64,000 nucleotides of DNA from Candidatus Shapirobacteria bacterium (GCA_028704885.1 JAQWEN010000001.1:558001-622000); one strand, 5' to 3'. Positions 39,430-48,161 are shown, counted from the first letter of the stretch. The notes: generated from the letters alone by a model not told the origin. Program-made: numbers and translations.

Positions 39430-39969
39430 TTAGGCTTTAGCTTTTTTACCAGCTTTAAGTTTAATAAATTCATCAGCATATCTAATACCTTTACCTTTGT
39501 AAGGTTCTGGTGGTCTGACTTTACGGATATTGCTGGCGATTTGACCAACTTTGGTTTTGTCAACGCCAGTAATTATAATTTTAGTATCTTCTGGAACTTC
39601 AAAGAAAACGCCGGTTGGAGCAGTAATATCGACTGGATGAATAAAACCGACATTAAGTCTAACTTTATTACCCATAAGAGTAGCTTTATAACCAGTACCT
39701 TTAATTTCCATAGTTTTTTTCCAAGGCTCGACAACACCTTTGATCATATTATTTAAATGAGCTCGGGTAGTACCGTGATTGGCTTTGGTTTTTTTATCTT
39801 CAGAAAGACGAGTAACGATAACCTGATTGTCTTTAACTTCGACATTAATTTTTAAAGGTAAAATTAGTTTTAATTCCCCTTTTGGACCAGTAACGGTAAT
39901 TTCGCTAGAATTAACAGCAACAGCGACTCCGGCTGGGATATTGATTAATTGTTTTCCTATTCTTGACAT
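39430..39969 (-). CDS. rplF: Ribosomal protein L6 (uL6)
   Basis: The 179-residue protein near the factor-binding site has MSRIGKQLINIPAGVAVAVN, TGPKGELKLILP, MIKGVVEPWKKTMEIKGTGYKA and the C-terminal SNIRKVRPPEPYKGKGIRYADE. The double beta-domain layout is complete. Confidence 0.97.
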   Translation of the reverse strand: MSRIGKQLINIPAGVAVAVNSSEITVTGPKGELKLILPLKINVEVKDNQVIVTRLSEDKKTKANHGTTRAHLNNMIKGVVEPWKKTMEIKGTGYKATLMGNKVRLNVGFIHPVDITAPTGVFFEVPEDTKIIITGVDKTKVGQIASNIRKVRPPEPYKGKGIRYADEFIKLKAGKKAKA

Positions 39970-39975
39970 AATTGT

Positions 39976-40365
39976 TTACCAGATTTCGGCAATAATTTCT
40001 CCACCTAATCCTTTGACCTTTGCCTCTTTTTGAGACATAACACCGCTGGAAGTGGAAACAATGATTAATGACTTGGGATTTTTACCCCAAGGAAGGGAAG
40101 ACTTTTTTTCGTAAATACGACGACCAGGCTTGGAAAATAAACGAACGTCGTTGACGCGAGGTTCATTATTGTCATAAGCTAAAGTAATAGTCATATCTTT
40201 TTTAACATCGCCTACAATTGAAAAATCGGCAATATAGCCAGTTTTCTTCAAAAGAGCAGCCATGGCAGTACAAAAATTAGAAACTGGAGCAGAAATAGTT
40301 TTTCTACCAGCTCTGTAGCCGTTTTTTATTCTAATTATAAAATCGATAGATGTTGATTGATGCAT
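39976..40365 (-). CDS. rpsH: Ribosomal protein S8 (uS8)
   Basis: The 129-residue protein binds helix 21 of 16S rRNA. It has STSIDFIIRIKNGYRAGRKT, LKKTGYIADFSI and the C-terminal signature LIIVSTSSGVMSQKEAKVKGLGGEIIAEIW. The start MHQSTSIDF is a usual variant. Confidence 0.97.
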   Translation of the reverse strand: MHQSTSIDFIIRIKNGYRAGRKTISAPVSNFCTAMAALLKKTGYIADFSIVGDVKKDMTITLAYDNNEPRVNDVRLFSKPGRRIYEKKSSLPWGKNPKSLIIVSTSSGVMSQKEAKVKGLGGEIIAEIW

Positions 40366-40373
40366 AATTTTAT

Positions 40374-40559
40374 TTACCAGCTAGCTTTTTTAACACCAGG
40401 AAGCATACCTTCATGGGCTAATTTGCGAAAGCAAAGTCGGCAGATGCCAAATAAACGAATAAAACCACGAGGTCGGCCACATATGTGACATCGATTGTGA
40501 TGTCGAACGCTATATTTTAATTTTTTGTCTTCTCGGACTATTTTTGCTGTGGTAGCCAT
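40374..40559 (-). CDS. rpsN: Ribosomal protein S14, zinc type (uS14)
   Basis: The 61-residue protein is the short zinc form, with CHICGRPRGFIRLFGICRLC as the two CxxC pairs, followed by FRKLAHEGMLPGVKKASW. It lies in the head of 30S. It is placed normally between rplE and rpsH. Confidence 0.97.
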   Translation of the reverse strand: MATTAKIVREDKKLKYSVRHHNRCHICGRPRGFIRLFGICRLCFRKLAHEGMLPGVKKASW

Positions 40560-40562
40560 AAT

Positions 40563-41102
40563 TTATTTTTTTTCAAAAGGGAAACCTAGGGCTGATAATA
40601 ACATTTTTGCTTCCTCTTTTGAAGAGGCATTAATATTTAGAGTAACTTGAACAGATCTAATTTTATTAATTTTATCAAGATTTATTTCGGGAAAGAAAGT
40701 TTGATCTTTAATAGTTAGGTTGTAATTACCTTCAGAATCGAATGCGGTATCTGGTAAACCTTTAAAATCACGAAGTCTTGGCAAAACTAAATTGAATAAT
40801 TTTTCAACAAAATCATACATTCTGGCGCCTCGAAGGGTAACTTTAAGAGCTAGAGGATCATTTTGACGAAGTTTAAAAGCAGAAACAGCTTTTTTAGCTT
40901 TACAAAGCTTTGGTTTTTGACCGACAATAGCAATTAATTCTTCGGTGGCAGCAGTAAGAGCTTCTTGGCTTTCACGAGCTTCAGCAACACGATAATTAAT
41001 GACTACCTTTTTTAATCTTGGTAAAGAAAAAATATTACGATCTTTTGAAGTAGCCTTGATCAAATTTTCTTTAATAGTGGTATCAATGATTGTTTTTAAC
41101 AT
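40563..41102 (-). CDS. rplE: Ribosomal protein L5 (uL5)
   Basis: The 179-residue protein binds 5S rRNA and contacts P-site tRNA. It has LPRLKKVVINYRVAEA, GQKPKLCKAKKAVSAFKLRQ, RDFKGLPDTAFDSEGNYNLTIKDQTFFPEI and the C-terminal KEEAKMLLSALGFPFEKK. It lies 2 bp after rplX. Confidence 0.97.
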   Translation of the reverse strand: MLKTIIDTTIKENLIKATSKDRNIFSLPRLKKVVINYRVAEARESQEALTAATEELIAIVGQKPKLCKAKKAVSAFKLRQNDPLALKVTLRGARMYDFVEKLFNLVLPRLRDFKGLPDTAFDSEGNYNLTIKDQTFFPEINLDKINKIRSVQVTLNINASSKEEAKMLLSALGFPFEKK

Positions 41103-41104
41103 AA

Positions 41105-41431
41105 TTATTTTTTAGAAACAGGAGTATTTAAAACAGATTTACACTTTCGGCAAATTCTAGATTTTTCACCTGATTTATCGATTAAATAAGCAACTCTAAT
41201 GGTTTTTTTACAACTAGGACAGATTACAGCGACTTTAGAAATAGTAATAGCTCTTTCTTTTTCAATAATTGATCCTGGTCGACCTTGGCTTGGTTTAATG
41301 TGTTTTTTATACAAATTTAAACCTTTAACTACAACCTGGTCTTTTTTAGGCATAGCTTTAACAACTTCACCTTCACGACCTTTGTCTTTTCCGATTAAAA
41401 TTTTGACTTTATCACCTTTTAAAATTTTCAT
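41105..41431 (-). CDS. rplX: Ribosomal protein L24 (uL24) with zinc ribbon
   Basis: I start at ATG 41431 (108 residues), 1 bp after rplN, with an AGGAGG site inside the rplN end; the longer frame would overlap rplN. It has KILKGDKVKILIGKDKGREGEV (KOW) and VVKGLNLYKKHIKP, then a zinc-ribbon tail with CPSCKKTIRVAY and CRKCKSVLN. It starts 50S assembly. Confidence 0.96.
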   Translation of the reverse strand: MKILKGDKVKILIGKDKGREGEVVKAMPKKDQVVVKGLNLYKKHIKPSQGRPGSIIEKERAITISKVAVICPSCKKTIRVAYLIDKSGEKSRICRKCKSVLNTPVSKK

Positions 41432-41432
41432 A

Positions 41433-41804
41433 TTAGTAAACCTCCTGAGCCATGGAAGCAATTTTATTGAATCCTAAATCTTTAATTTCACGAGCAATTG
41501 GTCCAAAAATTCTGGTACCTCGTGGGTTGTTTTGAGAATCGATAATAACACCAGCGTTGTCATTGAAACGAATGTAAGAGCCATCAGCTCGACCAAATTC
41601 TTTTTTGGTACGAACGATAACCATTTTGACTTTTTCTTTTTTCTTAACTAAACCATTTGGGATAGCATCCATAACAACAGCCATAACAATATCACCGATA
41701 GTACCTTTCTTGTGAAAAGAACCTTTGTAAACATGAATAACCTGAGCTCTTTTTGCTCCACAATTATCGGTTGGTTTAATAATACTTCTTAATTGGACAG
41801 ACAT
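41433..41804 (-). CDS. rplN: Ribosomal protein L14 (uL14)
   Basis: The 123-residue protein has MSVQLRSIIKPTDNCGAKRAQ, VKKKEKVKMVIVRTKKEFGRADGSYIRFNDNA and GTRIFGPIAREIKDLGFNKIASMAQEVY. It forms an intersubunit bridge. Order and spacing in the operon are normal. Confidence 0.98.
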   Translation of the reverse strand: MSVQLRSIIKPTDNCGAKRAQVIHVYKGSFHKKGTIGDIVMAVVMDAIPNGLVKKKEKVKMVIVRTKKEFGRADGSYIRFNDNAGVIIDSQNNPRGTRIFGPIAREIKDLGFNKIASMAQEVY

Positions 41805-41806
41805 AG

Positions 41807-42067
41807 TTATTTAGACTTTTTGATAATGGCTAAGGTAGTAAATCTTTTAAGTTTGCTTAAAGGTCGAGTTTCTCGAACTTTAACAATATCACCAGTTTTG
41901 GCTGAAAGATTATTTTCAGCATAAATATTTTTATGCTTTCTAAAAATCTTTTTATAAAGAGGATGGCTTTTAGTATATTCAAGAGAGACCACAATAGTGT
42001 TGGTCATTTTGTCAGAAATGACGCTACCTTCGAAGGTTTTACCGTTAGTATTAATTTTGTTTGTCAT
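41807..42067 (-). CDS. rpsQ: Ribosomal protein S17 (uS17)
   Basis: The 86-residue OB-fold protein has KTFEGSVISDKMTNTIVVSLEYTKSHPLYKKIFRKHK and VKVRETRPLSKLKRFTTLAII. It binds the 16S 5' domain. Its start lies inside the end of rpmC (17-bp overlap). Confidence 0.97.
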   Translation of the reverse strand: MTNKINTNGKTFEGSVISDKMTNTIVVSLEYTKSHPLYKKIFRKHKNIYAENNLSAKTGDIVKVRETRPLSKLKRFTTLAIIKKSK

Positions 42068-42260
42068 TTTTCTTTTCTTGAATAAGAGTTGAGATTAAAG
42101 AAATCTCGTATTTAATTTTTGAGAAGACAGAAGTGTCCTTTTGATTACCAGTGGCTGATTTTGCCTTGGCTTCAATAAATTTCTTGCGAAGATCTAAAAG
42201 ATTTTTTAATAGTTCCTCAACACTTTTTTGTCTGTAGGAAATTTTATCAGTTTTTTTCAT
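42051..42260 (-). CDS. rpmC: Ribosomal protein L29 (uL29)
   Basis: The 69-residue two-helix protein has YRQKSVEELLKNLLDLRKKFIEAKA and KYEISLISTLIQEKKN. It lies at the polypeptide exit tunnel. The weakly conserved sequence is supported by its place between rplP and rpsQ. Confidence 0.93.
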   Translation of the reverse strand: MKKTDKISYRQKSVEELLKNLLDLRKKFIEAKAKSATGNQKDTSVFSKIKYEISLISTLIQEKKNDKQN

Positions 42261-42271
42261 AAAATCTACCC

Positions 42272-42673
42272 CTATTTTCGATTAACGATTTTGCACACAA
42301 CTGGTAACTTAGCAGCAGCTAGATTTAAACCTTCTTTGGCTTCGGTTTCAGTGACACCAGAAACTTCGAAGATAATACGACCGGGCTTGACCACGGCGAC
42401 ATAACCTTTAACATCACCCTTTCCGGCACCCATAGTTCCAGTACCTTTTTCAGTAAATGGTTTATCAGGGAAAATTCGACACCACATACGACCGTTTCTT
42501 TTAGTGGCATGAGCAATGGCCTTACGAGCGGCTTCTAATTGATTGGCAGTAATCCAGCTACATTCGAGAGATTTGAGGCCGTATTCACCAAAAGCAACTA
42601 AGTTGCCTTTAGAATTACCTCTCATTTTGCCTCGGAAGGCTTTTCTGTATTTAGTTCTACTTGGTTGTAACAT
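42272..42673 (-). CDS. rplP: Ribosomal protein L16 (uL16)
   Basis: The 133-residue protein near the peptidyl-transferase centre has MLQPSRTKYRKAFRGKMRGN, GEYGLKSLECSWITANQLEAARKAI, RMWCRIFPDKPFTEKGTGTMGAGKGDVKGYVAVVKPGRIIFE. It follows rpsC after 6 bp. Confidence 0.98.
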   Translation of the reverse strand: MLQPSRTKYRKAFRGKMRGNSKGNLVAFGEYGLKSLECSWITANQLEAARKAIAHATKRNGRMWCRIFPDKPFTEKGTGTMGAGKGDVKGYVAVVKPGRIIFEVSGVTETEAKEGLNLAAAKLPVVCKIVNRK

Positions 42674-42679
42674 AATTAT

Positions 42680-43321
42680 TTAGCCTAAACATAAATAAAC
42701 TTTAACTCCGATATATCCGGATCTGGTTAGAGATGGACATTCGTGATAATCAATTATTGATCGAATAGTACTTAATGGTACTGTACCTTGAGAAAATTTT
42801 TCTCGGCGACCGATTTCGGCACCATTGATACGTCCAGAAAGAATAATTTTAATACCCTTAGCGCCAGAAGCAATTGATTTTTCCATGGCGGATAAAACAA
42901 CTCGACGATATGGCATTCTTTTGGTTAATTGGAAAGCAATTTTTTCAGCAATTAATTTGGCTGAAAGATCGGCATGTTTGAATTCTTCAACTTGAATTTC
43001 AACACCTTGTTTACCGCTGGCTTTGAAAAGTAATCTTTGAACTTCTTTTTTGATAGTCTCTAATTCTTTACCACCACGACCGATGACTAAACCAGGTCGA
43101 GAAACAACTAAAATTAATTTCATTTTTTTAACAGAACGTTCAATTCTGATAGAAACGATACCGGCGGAATTAAATTTAGATTGAAGGAAATCTCTAATTT
43201 TTTTATCTTCTAAAAGATAGATGGCGTATTTTTTAACACCAGCATACCAGGAAGATTGCCATTGAGGGCTGTTTTTGACAGTCTCTAATCTAAAACCAAT
43301 TGGATTAATTTTTTGGCCCAT
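42680..43321 (-). CDS. rpsC: Ribosomal protein S3 (uS3)
   Basis: The 213-residue protein has MGQKINPIGFRLETVKNSPQW, the KH domain LVVSRPGLVIGRGGKELETI, and the C-terminal KGIKIILSGRINGAEIGRREKFSQGTVPLSTI. It ends at YIGVKVYLCLG, so the longer charged tail found in E. coli is missing. It acts at the mRNA entry. Confidence 0.98.
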   Translation of the reverse strand: MGQKINPIGFRLETVKNSPQWQSSWYAGVKKYAIYLLEDKKIRDFLQSKFNSAGIVSIRIERSVKKMKLILVVSRPGLVIGRGGKELETIKKEVQRLLFKASGKQGVEIQVEEFKHADLSAKLIAEKIAFQLTKRMPYRRVVLSAMEKSIASGAKGIKIILSGRINGAEIGRREKFSQGTVPLSTIRSIIDYHECPSLTRSGYIGVKVYLCLG

Positions 43322-43323
43322 AG

Positions 43324-43809
43324 TTACTTTTGATTACCTTTAACATGAATAATAAGTCGACTGTGTCTTTTTTGAATTAGACCTCTGGCAAATCTGGAAC
43401 CGTGGGCTTTATCCATACGTTTCATTTTTAAGCCTTCGTCAACTTTGAGTAGATCGAATTTTAAAGTGTTAGTGTCTAAATTGAAATTATTTTTAGCATC
43501 AGCAATGACATTTTGAAGAGCCTTGATCATGATACGAGCAGATTTGGTATTGGTAAATTTAAGTCTAGCTAAAGCATCAACTGGGGATAATTTTCTGATG
43601 TTATCGGCTAAAAGTCGCAATTTTCGAGGAGAGATCATAAGATCTTTATTGAAATATTTAGCAATTTTAGTGTGGGATACTTCAACCTTTGGAGTTTCGA
43701 TAACTTTTGAAACTGCCTTAACTTCGACCTTTTTAATGTCTTTTTTAACAACAGCTTTTTTAACGGCTGGAGTTTTGACTTTAGTAATTTTTTTAATTTC
43801 TTTTGGCAT
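43324..43809 (-). CDS. rplV: Ribosomal protein L22 (uL22) with Lys-rich N-terminal extension
   Basis: The 161-residue protein has about 45 extra N-terminal residues rich in Lys and Val (KKAVVKKDIKKVEVKAVSKV). The L22 core follows: DLMISPRKLRLLADNIRKLSP, VIADAKNNFNLD and RFARGLIQKRHSRLIIHVKG. L22 lines the exit tunnel. The extension could reach further into rRNA; its role is inference. Confidence 0.96.
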   Translation of the reverse strand: MPKEIKKITKVKTPAVKKAVVKKDIKKVEVKAVSKVIETPKVEVSHTKIAKYFNKDLMISPRKLRLLADNIRKLSPVDALARLKFTNTKSARIMIKALQNVIADAKNNFNLDTNTLKFDLLKVDEGLKMKRMDKAHGSRFARGLIQKRHSRLIIHVKGNQK

Positions 43810-43815
43810 AATTGT

Positions 43816-44088
43816 TTACGTCTTTTCAATAACACGTTTAACGACACGTCCGTGACCTTTAAAGGTACGAGTAGCCGAGAATTCGCCTAAGCGATGGCCA
43901 ACCATATCTTCAGTGACATAGACATTAATAAATTTTTTACCATTGTGGACTTCAAAATTTCGGCCAACAAACTCTGGAGGAATCTGGCTTCTTCTGGCCC
44001 AAGTTTTGATGGCCTCATTGCCACCCTTAGCTACTTTTTCAAATAGTTTTTTGTCAATGTATGGACCTTTTTTGGAACTTCTAGACAT
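43816..44088 (-). CDS. rpsS: Ribosomal protein S19 (uS19)
   Basis: The 90-residue head protein has MSRSSKKGPYIDKKLFEKV, IKTWARRSQIPPEFVGRNFEVHNGKKFINVYVTEDMVGHRLGEFSATRTF. It is complete and lies between rplB and rplV. Confidence 0.98.
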   Translation of the reverse strand: MSRSSKKGPYIDKKLFEKVAKGGNEAIKTWARRSQIPPEFVGRNFEVHNGKKFINVYVTEDMVGHRLGEFSATRTFKGHGRVVKRVIEKT

Positions 44089-44089
44089 A

Positions 44090-44833
44090 TTACTTTCGAT
44101 GCTTAATTATTAATCGATTGGAGGCATTTTTACGTTTTCTGGTTTTTTTGAAGGCAGATTTACCCCATGGTGTTTTTGGATGCATACCAATAGAGCTTCG
44201 ACCTTCACCACCACCGTGTGGATGAGAGTGAGGATTTTGAGCCACACCTCTAACGGTTGGACGAATACCACGAAGTCGTGATTGACCAGCTTTAGTTAAT
44301 TTTTGATTTGAATGATCGGAATTACCAACTTGACCAATGGTGGCAAAAGAATCAGCGTTAAAAATTCTGATTTCACCAGATGGAAGTTTAATGGTGGCTT
44401 TGTTACCATCAATACTTTGAATATAAGCAGCAGAGCCAGCACTTTTAATTAATTGGGCATCTTTGCCTTTTTGAAAAGATAAACAATGAACAGGAACACC
44501 AACTGGAATATTTTTAAGAGGTAAACAATTGCCGTCTTTAATTGGAGCATTAACAGAAGAAACGACAACGTCACCGACTTTTAAACCAGTAGGAGCTAAA
44601 ATATAAGACTTAGCACCATCTTCGTAAATTAAAAGAGCAATATCGGCGGTTCGACCAGGATCATATTCAATAGTCGAAACTTTAGCATTAATATCAAGTT
44701 TACCTCTTCTCCAATCAATTTCTCTGATAAAACGCTTTTGTTCACCACCGCGATGTCGGATGGAAACATGACCTTGGTCGTCTCGACCGCTGGTTTTTTT
44801 CTTGATAGTTAATAAAGATCTAATTCTGGTCAT
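44090..44833 (-). CDS. rplB: Ribosomal protein L2 (uL2), N-terminally short
   Basis: The 247-residue protein has SGRDDQGHVSIRHRGGEQKR, IEYDPGRTADIALL, YILAPTGLKVGD and VRGVAQNPHSHPHGGGEGRSSIG, so the catalytic-centre contacts are intact. It begins MTRIRSLLTIKKKTSGRDD, whereas E. coli L2 has about 30 more residues before this point. Upstream sequence is the rplW end, so the gene itself is short. It is needed for subunit joining and peptidyl transfer. Confidence 0.97.
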   Translation of the reverse strand: MTRIRSLLTIKKKTSGRDDQGHVSIRHRGGEQKRFIREIDWRRGKLDINAKVSTIEYDPGRTADIALLIYEDGAKSYILAPTGLKVGDVVVSSVNAPIKDGNCLPLKNIPVGVPVHCLSFQKGKDAQLIKSAGSAAYIQSIDGNKATIKLPSGEIRIFNADSFATIGQVGNSDHSNQKLTKAGQSRLRGIRPTVRGVAQNPHSHPHGGGEGRSSIGMHPKTPWGKSAFKKTRKRKNASNRLIIKHRK

Positions 44834-44836
44834 AGA

Positions 44837-45133
44837 TTATTTAAGATTGAGTTTTAATAATTCAATTTTGGTATTTTTTTCGACACTAATAATAGCCTTT
44901 TTAAGATCAGATTTTTTAATTGGTAATCTTTTTTGGCGATCGGTCTTCATTTTACCTTTAACAATAACAGTATTAATATTTAGGGGTTTGACACCGAAAA
45001 CAGCTTCAAAAGAAGATTCAATTTGACCTTTGGTGGCATCTTTTTTGACCCAAAAAGCATATTTACCATTTTCTTGTTGTGACAAGGTTTTTTCAGTAAA
45101 AACTGGTTTTAAAACTATTAAATTTGATTGCAT
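44837..45133 (-). CDS. rplW: Ribosomal protein L23 (uL23)
   Basis: The 98-residue protein has LIVLKPVFTEKTLSQQENGKYAFWVKKDATKGQIESSFEAVFGVKPLNINTVIVKGK. It lies at the exit tunnel and docks trigger factor and SRP. It is placed normally between rplD and rplB. Confidence 0.97.
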   Translation of the reverse strand: MQSNLIVLKPVFTEKTLSQQENGKYAFWVKKDATKGQIESSFEAVFGVKPLNINTVIVKGKMKTDRQKRLPIKKSDLKKAIISVEKNTKIELLKLNLK

Positions 45134-45135
45134 AT

Positions 45136-45771
45136 TTATTTAGATAAAATGTCTAGAGTATCTTGACTAAAAATCAAAAAGTTTTGATTAGAAAGATCGT
45201 AAACATTTAAAGATTTAAGGGACAAAAGATTAGTTTTAGGAAGATTTCCAAAAGCTCTTTTGAGGTTAGGAATAGTTTCGGTTGTAATTATCCCAACTTT
45301 CGAACTTTTTGATAATACTTCATCTGCAGCTCTAAGTCCAGTGAGTAATTTAATTCCCTCTTTGGTTTTTGGAGCTAATTTTTCAAAAGAATCGATAATT
45401 ATAATTTTTTTATCTTGAGCAAATTTAGTAAGAATAGAATTTAAAGCAACGACTTTCATTTTTTTAGAAAGATTAAGTTTGTAGTTTTGAAGACCATCTG
45501 GACCCATAGCACTACCACCACCGACAAAGATTGGGGCGGTTCGATTACCATGACGAGCACGACCAGTACCTTTTTGGGCATAAACTTTTTGACGAGTACC
45601 AGCAACATCAGATCTTGTTTTTGCCTTAGCATAGGAAGATCTTTGGTTGGCTAAATAAACACGAATAGCTTGAGAAATTAATTTTTCGGAAATTTTGGTA
45701 TCGAAAATTGACTTTGGTAAGGCAATTTCTCCAACTTTTTCTGCTTTAATGTTATAGATTTGAGTTTTCAT
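45136..45771 (-). CDS. rplD: Ribosomal protein L4 (uL4)
   Basis: The 211-residue protein has AIRVYLANQRSSYAKAKTRSDVAG, KVYAQKGTGRARHGNRTAPIFVGGG and MGPDGLQNYKLNLSKKMK, the extended loop that reaches the exit tunnel. In E. coli it regulates its own operon; whether this holds here is not known. Confidence 0.97.
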   Translation of the reverse strand: MKTQIYNIKAEKVGEIALPKSIFDTKISEKLISQAIRVYLANQRSSYAKAKTRSDVAGTRQKVYAQKGTGRARHGNRTAPIFVGGGSAMGPDGLQNYKLNLSKKMKVVALNSILTKFAQDKKIIIIDSFEKLAPKTKEGIKLLTGLRAADEVLSKSSKVGIITTETIPNLKRAFGNLPKTNLLSLKSLNVYDLSNQNFLIFSQDTLDILSK

Positions 45772-45773
45772 AG

Positions 45774-46394
45774 TTAGATGGTCTTTTTGAGAGTAATCCA
45801 GGAGTTGAAATGACCGGAAAATGAACCACTAATTAATATTTCGTTAGTTTCAGGATTAATAGAAATTATTTTTAAATTTTCAATGGTTTTATTAACATTA
45901 CCAAAATGACCTGGCATTTTTTTACCACGGACAACTTTACTTGGAGTTTGAGCACCAATTGAACCAGGATGTCGAACACGATCGGAAGCACCTAAAAGAG
46001 GTTGCTTTTTGAAGCCGTGTCGTTTGATAACACCAGCAAATCCATGACCTTTGGAAATACCGGTAGCATCAACTTCCTCACCAACAGTAAAAACGGTATC
46101 AATAGAAATATTGCTACCAATTTCAGGAATTTGGTCGGAAGTTAAATCAAATTCTTGAAAACCCTTTGGAAGAGTTTCAATTTTTAATTTGGTTAACTTG
46201 GTAGAAGTGGACTTATCGAGCTTTTTTCTTTCACCATAGGCAACTTGAACAGCTTGATAGCCATCTTTTTCTTGATTTTTAATTTGAGTGACAGTTAATG
46301 GTTTAGCAATACATTTAGTAACGGCAATTCTTTTGCCGTCTTCGGTGTAGATGCTGGTCATTTGACCTTTTTTGACAAGAAATCCTGAAATCAT
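45774..46394 (-). CDS. rplC: Ribosomal protein L3 (uL3)
   Basis: The 206-residue protein has ISGFLVKKGQMTSIYTEDGKRIAVTKC, VDATGISKGHGFAGVIKRHGFKKQP, GSIGAQTPSKVVRGKKMPGHFGN. It shapes the peptidyl-transferase centre. It follows rpsJ after 4 bp. Confidence 0.98.
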   Translation of the reverse strand: MISGFLVKKGQMTSIYTEDGKRIAVTKCIAKPLTVTQIKNQEKDGYQAVQVAYGERKKLDKSTSTKLTKLKIETLPKGFQEFDLTSDQIPEIGSNISIDTVFTVGEEVDATGISKGHGFAGVIKRHGFKKQPLLGASDRVRHPGSIGAQTPSKVVRGKKMPGHFGNVNKTIENLKIISINPETNEILISGSFSGHFNSWITLKKTI

Positions 46395-46398
46395 AGTT

Positions 46399-46710
46399 TT
46401 ACATTTTAACTTCTATTTCCACACCAGAGGGTAAATCTAAATGCTGAAGACTATCCACAGTTCGAAGACTGGTATTCGAGATATCGATAAGTCGCTTGTG
46501 AGTAAGTATTTGGAAATGCTCACGAGCATTTTTGTCGGTATGAGGACTAGTTAGAACAACAATGGTTTTTCTCTCAGTTGGTAAAGGTATTGGACCTTCC
46601 ACTTGAGCACCAGCAGTAACCACAGTCTCAACGATCTTCATCGCTGCTTCATCGATAATACGATGATCGAAAGATTTTAATCGAATACGAATGCGGTTAC
46701 CTTTGGCCAT
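46399..46710 (-). CDS. rpsJ: Ribosomal protein S10 (uS10)
   Basis: I start at ATG 46710 (103 residues), 4 bp after the tuf stop; the longer frame would overlap tuf. It has RIRIRLKSFDHRIIDEAAMKIVETV, GPIPLPTERKTIVVLTSPHTDKNAREHFQI and LPSGVEIEVKM. It also works in transcription antitermination with NusB. It begins the S10 block. Confidence 0.97.
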   Translation of the reverse strand: MAKGNRIRIRLKSFDHRIIDEAAMKIVETVVTAGAQVEGPIPLPTERKTIVVLTSPHTDKNAREHFQILTHKRLIDISNTSLRTVDSLQHLDLPSGVEIEVKM

Positions 46711-46714
46711 ATAT

Positions 46715-47887
46715 TTATTTGATAATTTCTGTAATAGCACCGGCACCAACGGTTAAGCCACCTTCTCGGATAGCAAATCTTTGGCCTGGTTGCATAGCTA
46801 CAGGTTTAATTAATTTAATAATAACGTTAGTATTATCGCCTGGCATAACCATTTCAGTACCTTCTGGTAGAGTAATGTCGCCGGTTACATCAGTAGTTCT
46901 GATGAAAACTTGAGGGCGGTAACCACTAAAAATTGGGGTATGTCGACCACCTTCTTCTTTTTTAAGGAGAAGAACTTCAGCTTTGAATTCAGTGTGAGGA
47001 GTAATTGAACCTGGTTTGGCTAAGACTTGACCTCTTTCGATATCATCTTTTTCAACTCCGCGGAGCAATAATCCAACGTTATCACCAGCTTGACCTTGAT
47101 CAAGAGATTTCTTAAACATTTCCACACCAGTAACAACAGCTTTTCGAGTGTCTTTTAAACCAACGATTTCAATTTCATCGTTGACTTTAACGGTACCTTT
47201 TTCAATTCTACCGGTAGCAACAGTTCCTCGACCTTTAATGGAGAAAACATCTTCAATTGGCATTAAGAAAGGTTTGTCAAATTCACGGACGGGTTCAGGA
47301 ATGTAAGTATCAAGAGCTTCCATCAATTTCTTAATAGATTCAACACCATCAGCATCACCATTGAGAGCCTTGAGAGCTGAGCCACGAATAATTGGAGTTT
47401 CGTCACCTGGGAAGCCGTATTTAGTTAATAAATCACGGATTTCCATTTCGACTAAGTCTAAAAATTCAGGATCAGTAACGAGATCACATTTATTTAAGAA
47501 AACGACCAAAGATGGAACGTTAACTTGTTTAGCTAACAAAACGTGTTCTCTGGTTTGAGGCATAGGACCGTCTGGTGCAGAAACGACGAGAATAGCTCCG
47601 TCCATTTGAGCAGCACCAGTGATCATGTTTTTGACATAATCAGCATGTCCTGGACAATCGATGTGAGCGTAATGTCTCTTCTCAGTTTCGTATTCGATAT
47701 GAGAGATAGCAATAGTAACGATTTTAGAAGCATCACGAACTGTACCACCCTTAGCAATATCTGCATAGGATTTTCCACCACCTTGAATTTTAGAAATAGC
47801 GGCGGTTAAAGTTGTCTTACCATGATCAACGTGACCGATAGTACCGACATTGACGTGTGGCTTATTTCTTTTAAAAGTATCTGCCAT
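46715..47887 (-). CDS. tuf: Elongation factor Tu
   Basis: The 390-residue GTPase brings aminoacyl-tRNA to the ribosome. It has G1 GHVDHGKTTLTAAI, YAHIDCPGHADYVKNMITGAAQMDGAILV (G3), FLNKCDLV (G4) and the domain II and III signatures GRGTVATGRIEKG and FRIREGGLTVGAG-type FAIREGG. It has a strong promoter at 47961-47989 and an AAGGAG site, and heads the S10 operon. Confidence 0.98.
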   Translation of the reverse strand: MADTFKRNKPHVNVGTIGHVDHGKTTLTAAISKIQGGGKSYADIAKGGTVRDASKIVTIAISHIEYETEKRHYAHIDCPGHADYVKNMITGAAQMDGAILVVSAPDGPMPQTREHVLLAKQVNVPSLVVFLNKCDLVTDPEFLDLVEMEIRDLLTKYGFPGDETPIIRGSALKALNGDADGVESIKKLMEALDTYIPEPVREFDKPFLMPIEDVFSIKGRGTVATGRIEKGTVKVNDEIEIVGLKDTRKAVVTGVEMFKKSLDQGQAGDNVGLLLRGVEKDDIERGQVLAKPGSITPHTEFKAEVLLLKKEEGGRHTPIFSGYRPQVFIRTTDVTGDITLPEGTEMVMPGDNTNVIIKLIKPVAMQPGQRFAIREGGLTVGAGAITEIIK

Positions 47888-47960
47888 TTGATTTTTCTCC
47901 TTTTTATGTCTTTTTTTAGACGAAATACTAAATTAATAATTTAGATTAAAATGCTTTTAG

Positions 47961-47989
47961 ATTGTACCAGCTGTACTAAAGCTTTGCAA
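47961..47989 (-). promoter_or_regulatory. Strong promoter of the tuf-S10 operon
   Basis: Read on the minus strand: TTGCAA (47984-47989), 17 bases, TACAAT (47961-47966) with a TGG extension (extended -10). The leader to the tuf ATG is about 65 nt. This is the best promoter seen upstream of the long ribosomal run. Confidence 0.75.
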
Positions 47990-48093
47990 CATACAAAACG
48001 TAGCAATTTAATGCTGATTTTAGAAAATAATTTATCTAAATCGAGTTAACCAAAATTTTAACATAAATAAAGAGAAAAAGTTTGATGATGAAA

Positions 48094-48143
48094 ATAAAAA
48101 AAAGGCCTCAAACGTTAATGTCAGTAAACTGACTGTTTGAGGC
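48094..48143 (-). terminator. Terminator of the 174-aa gene
   Basis: GCCTCAAAC (48105) pairs with GTTTGAGGC (48135), and TCAGT/ACTGA forms an inner stem. On the minus strand eight T follow. It ends the gene at 48162-48686. Confidence 0.88.
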
Positions 48144-48161
48144 ACTTTAAGTGGAATAAAA

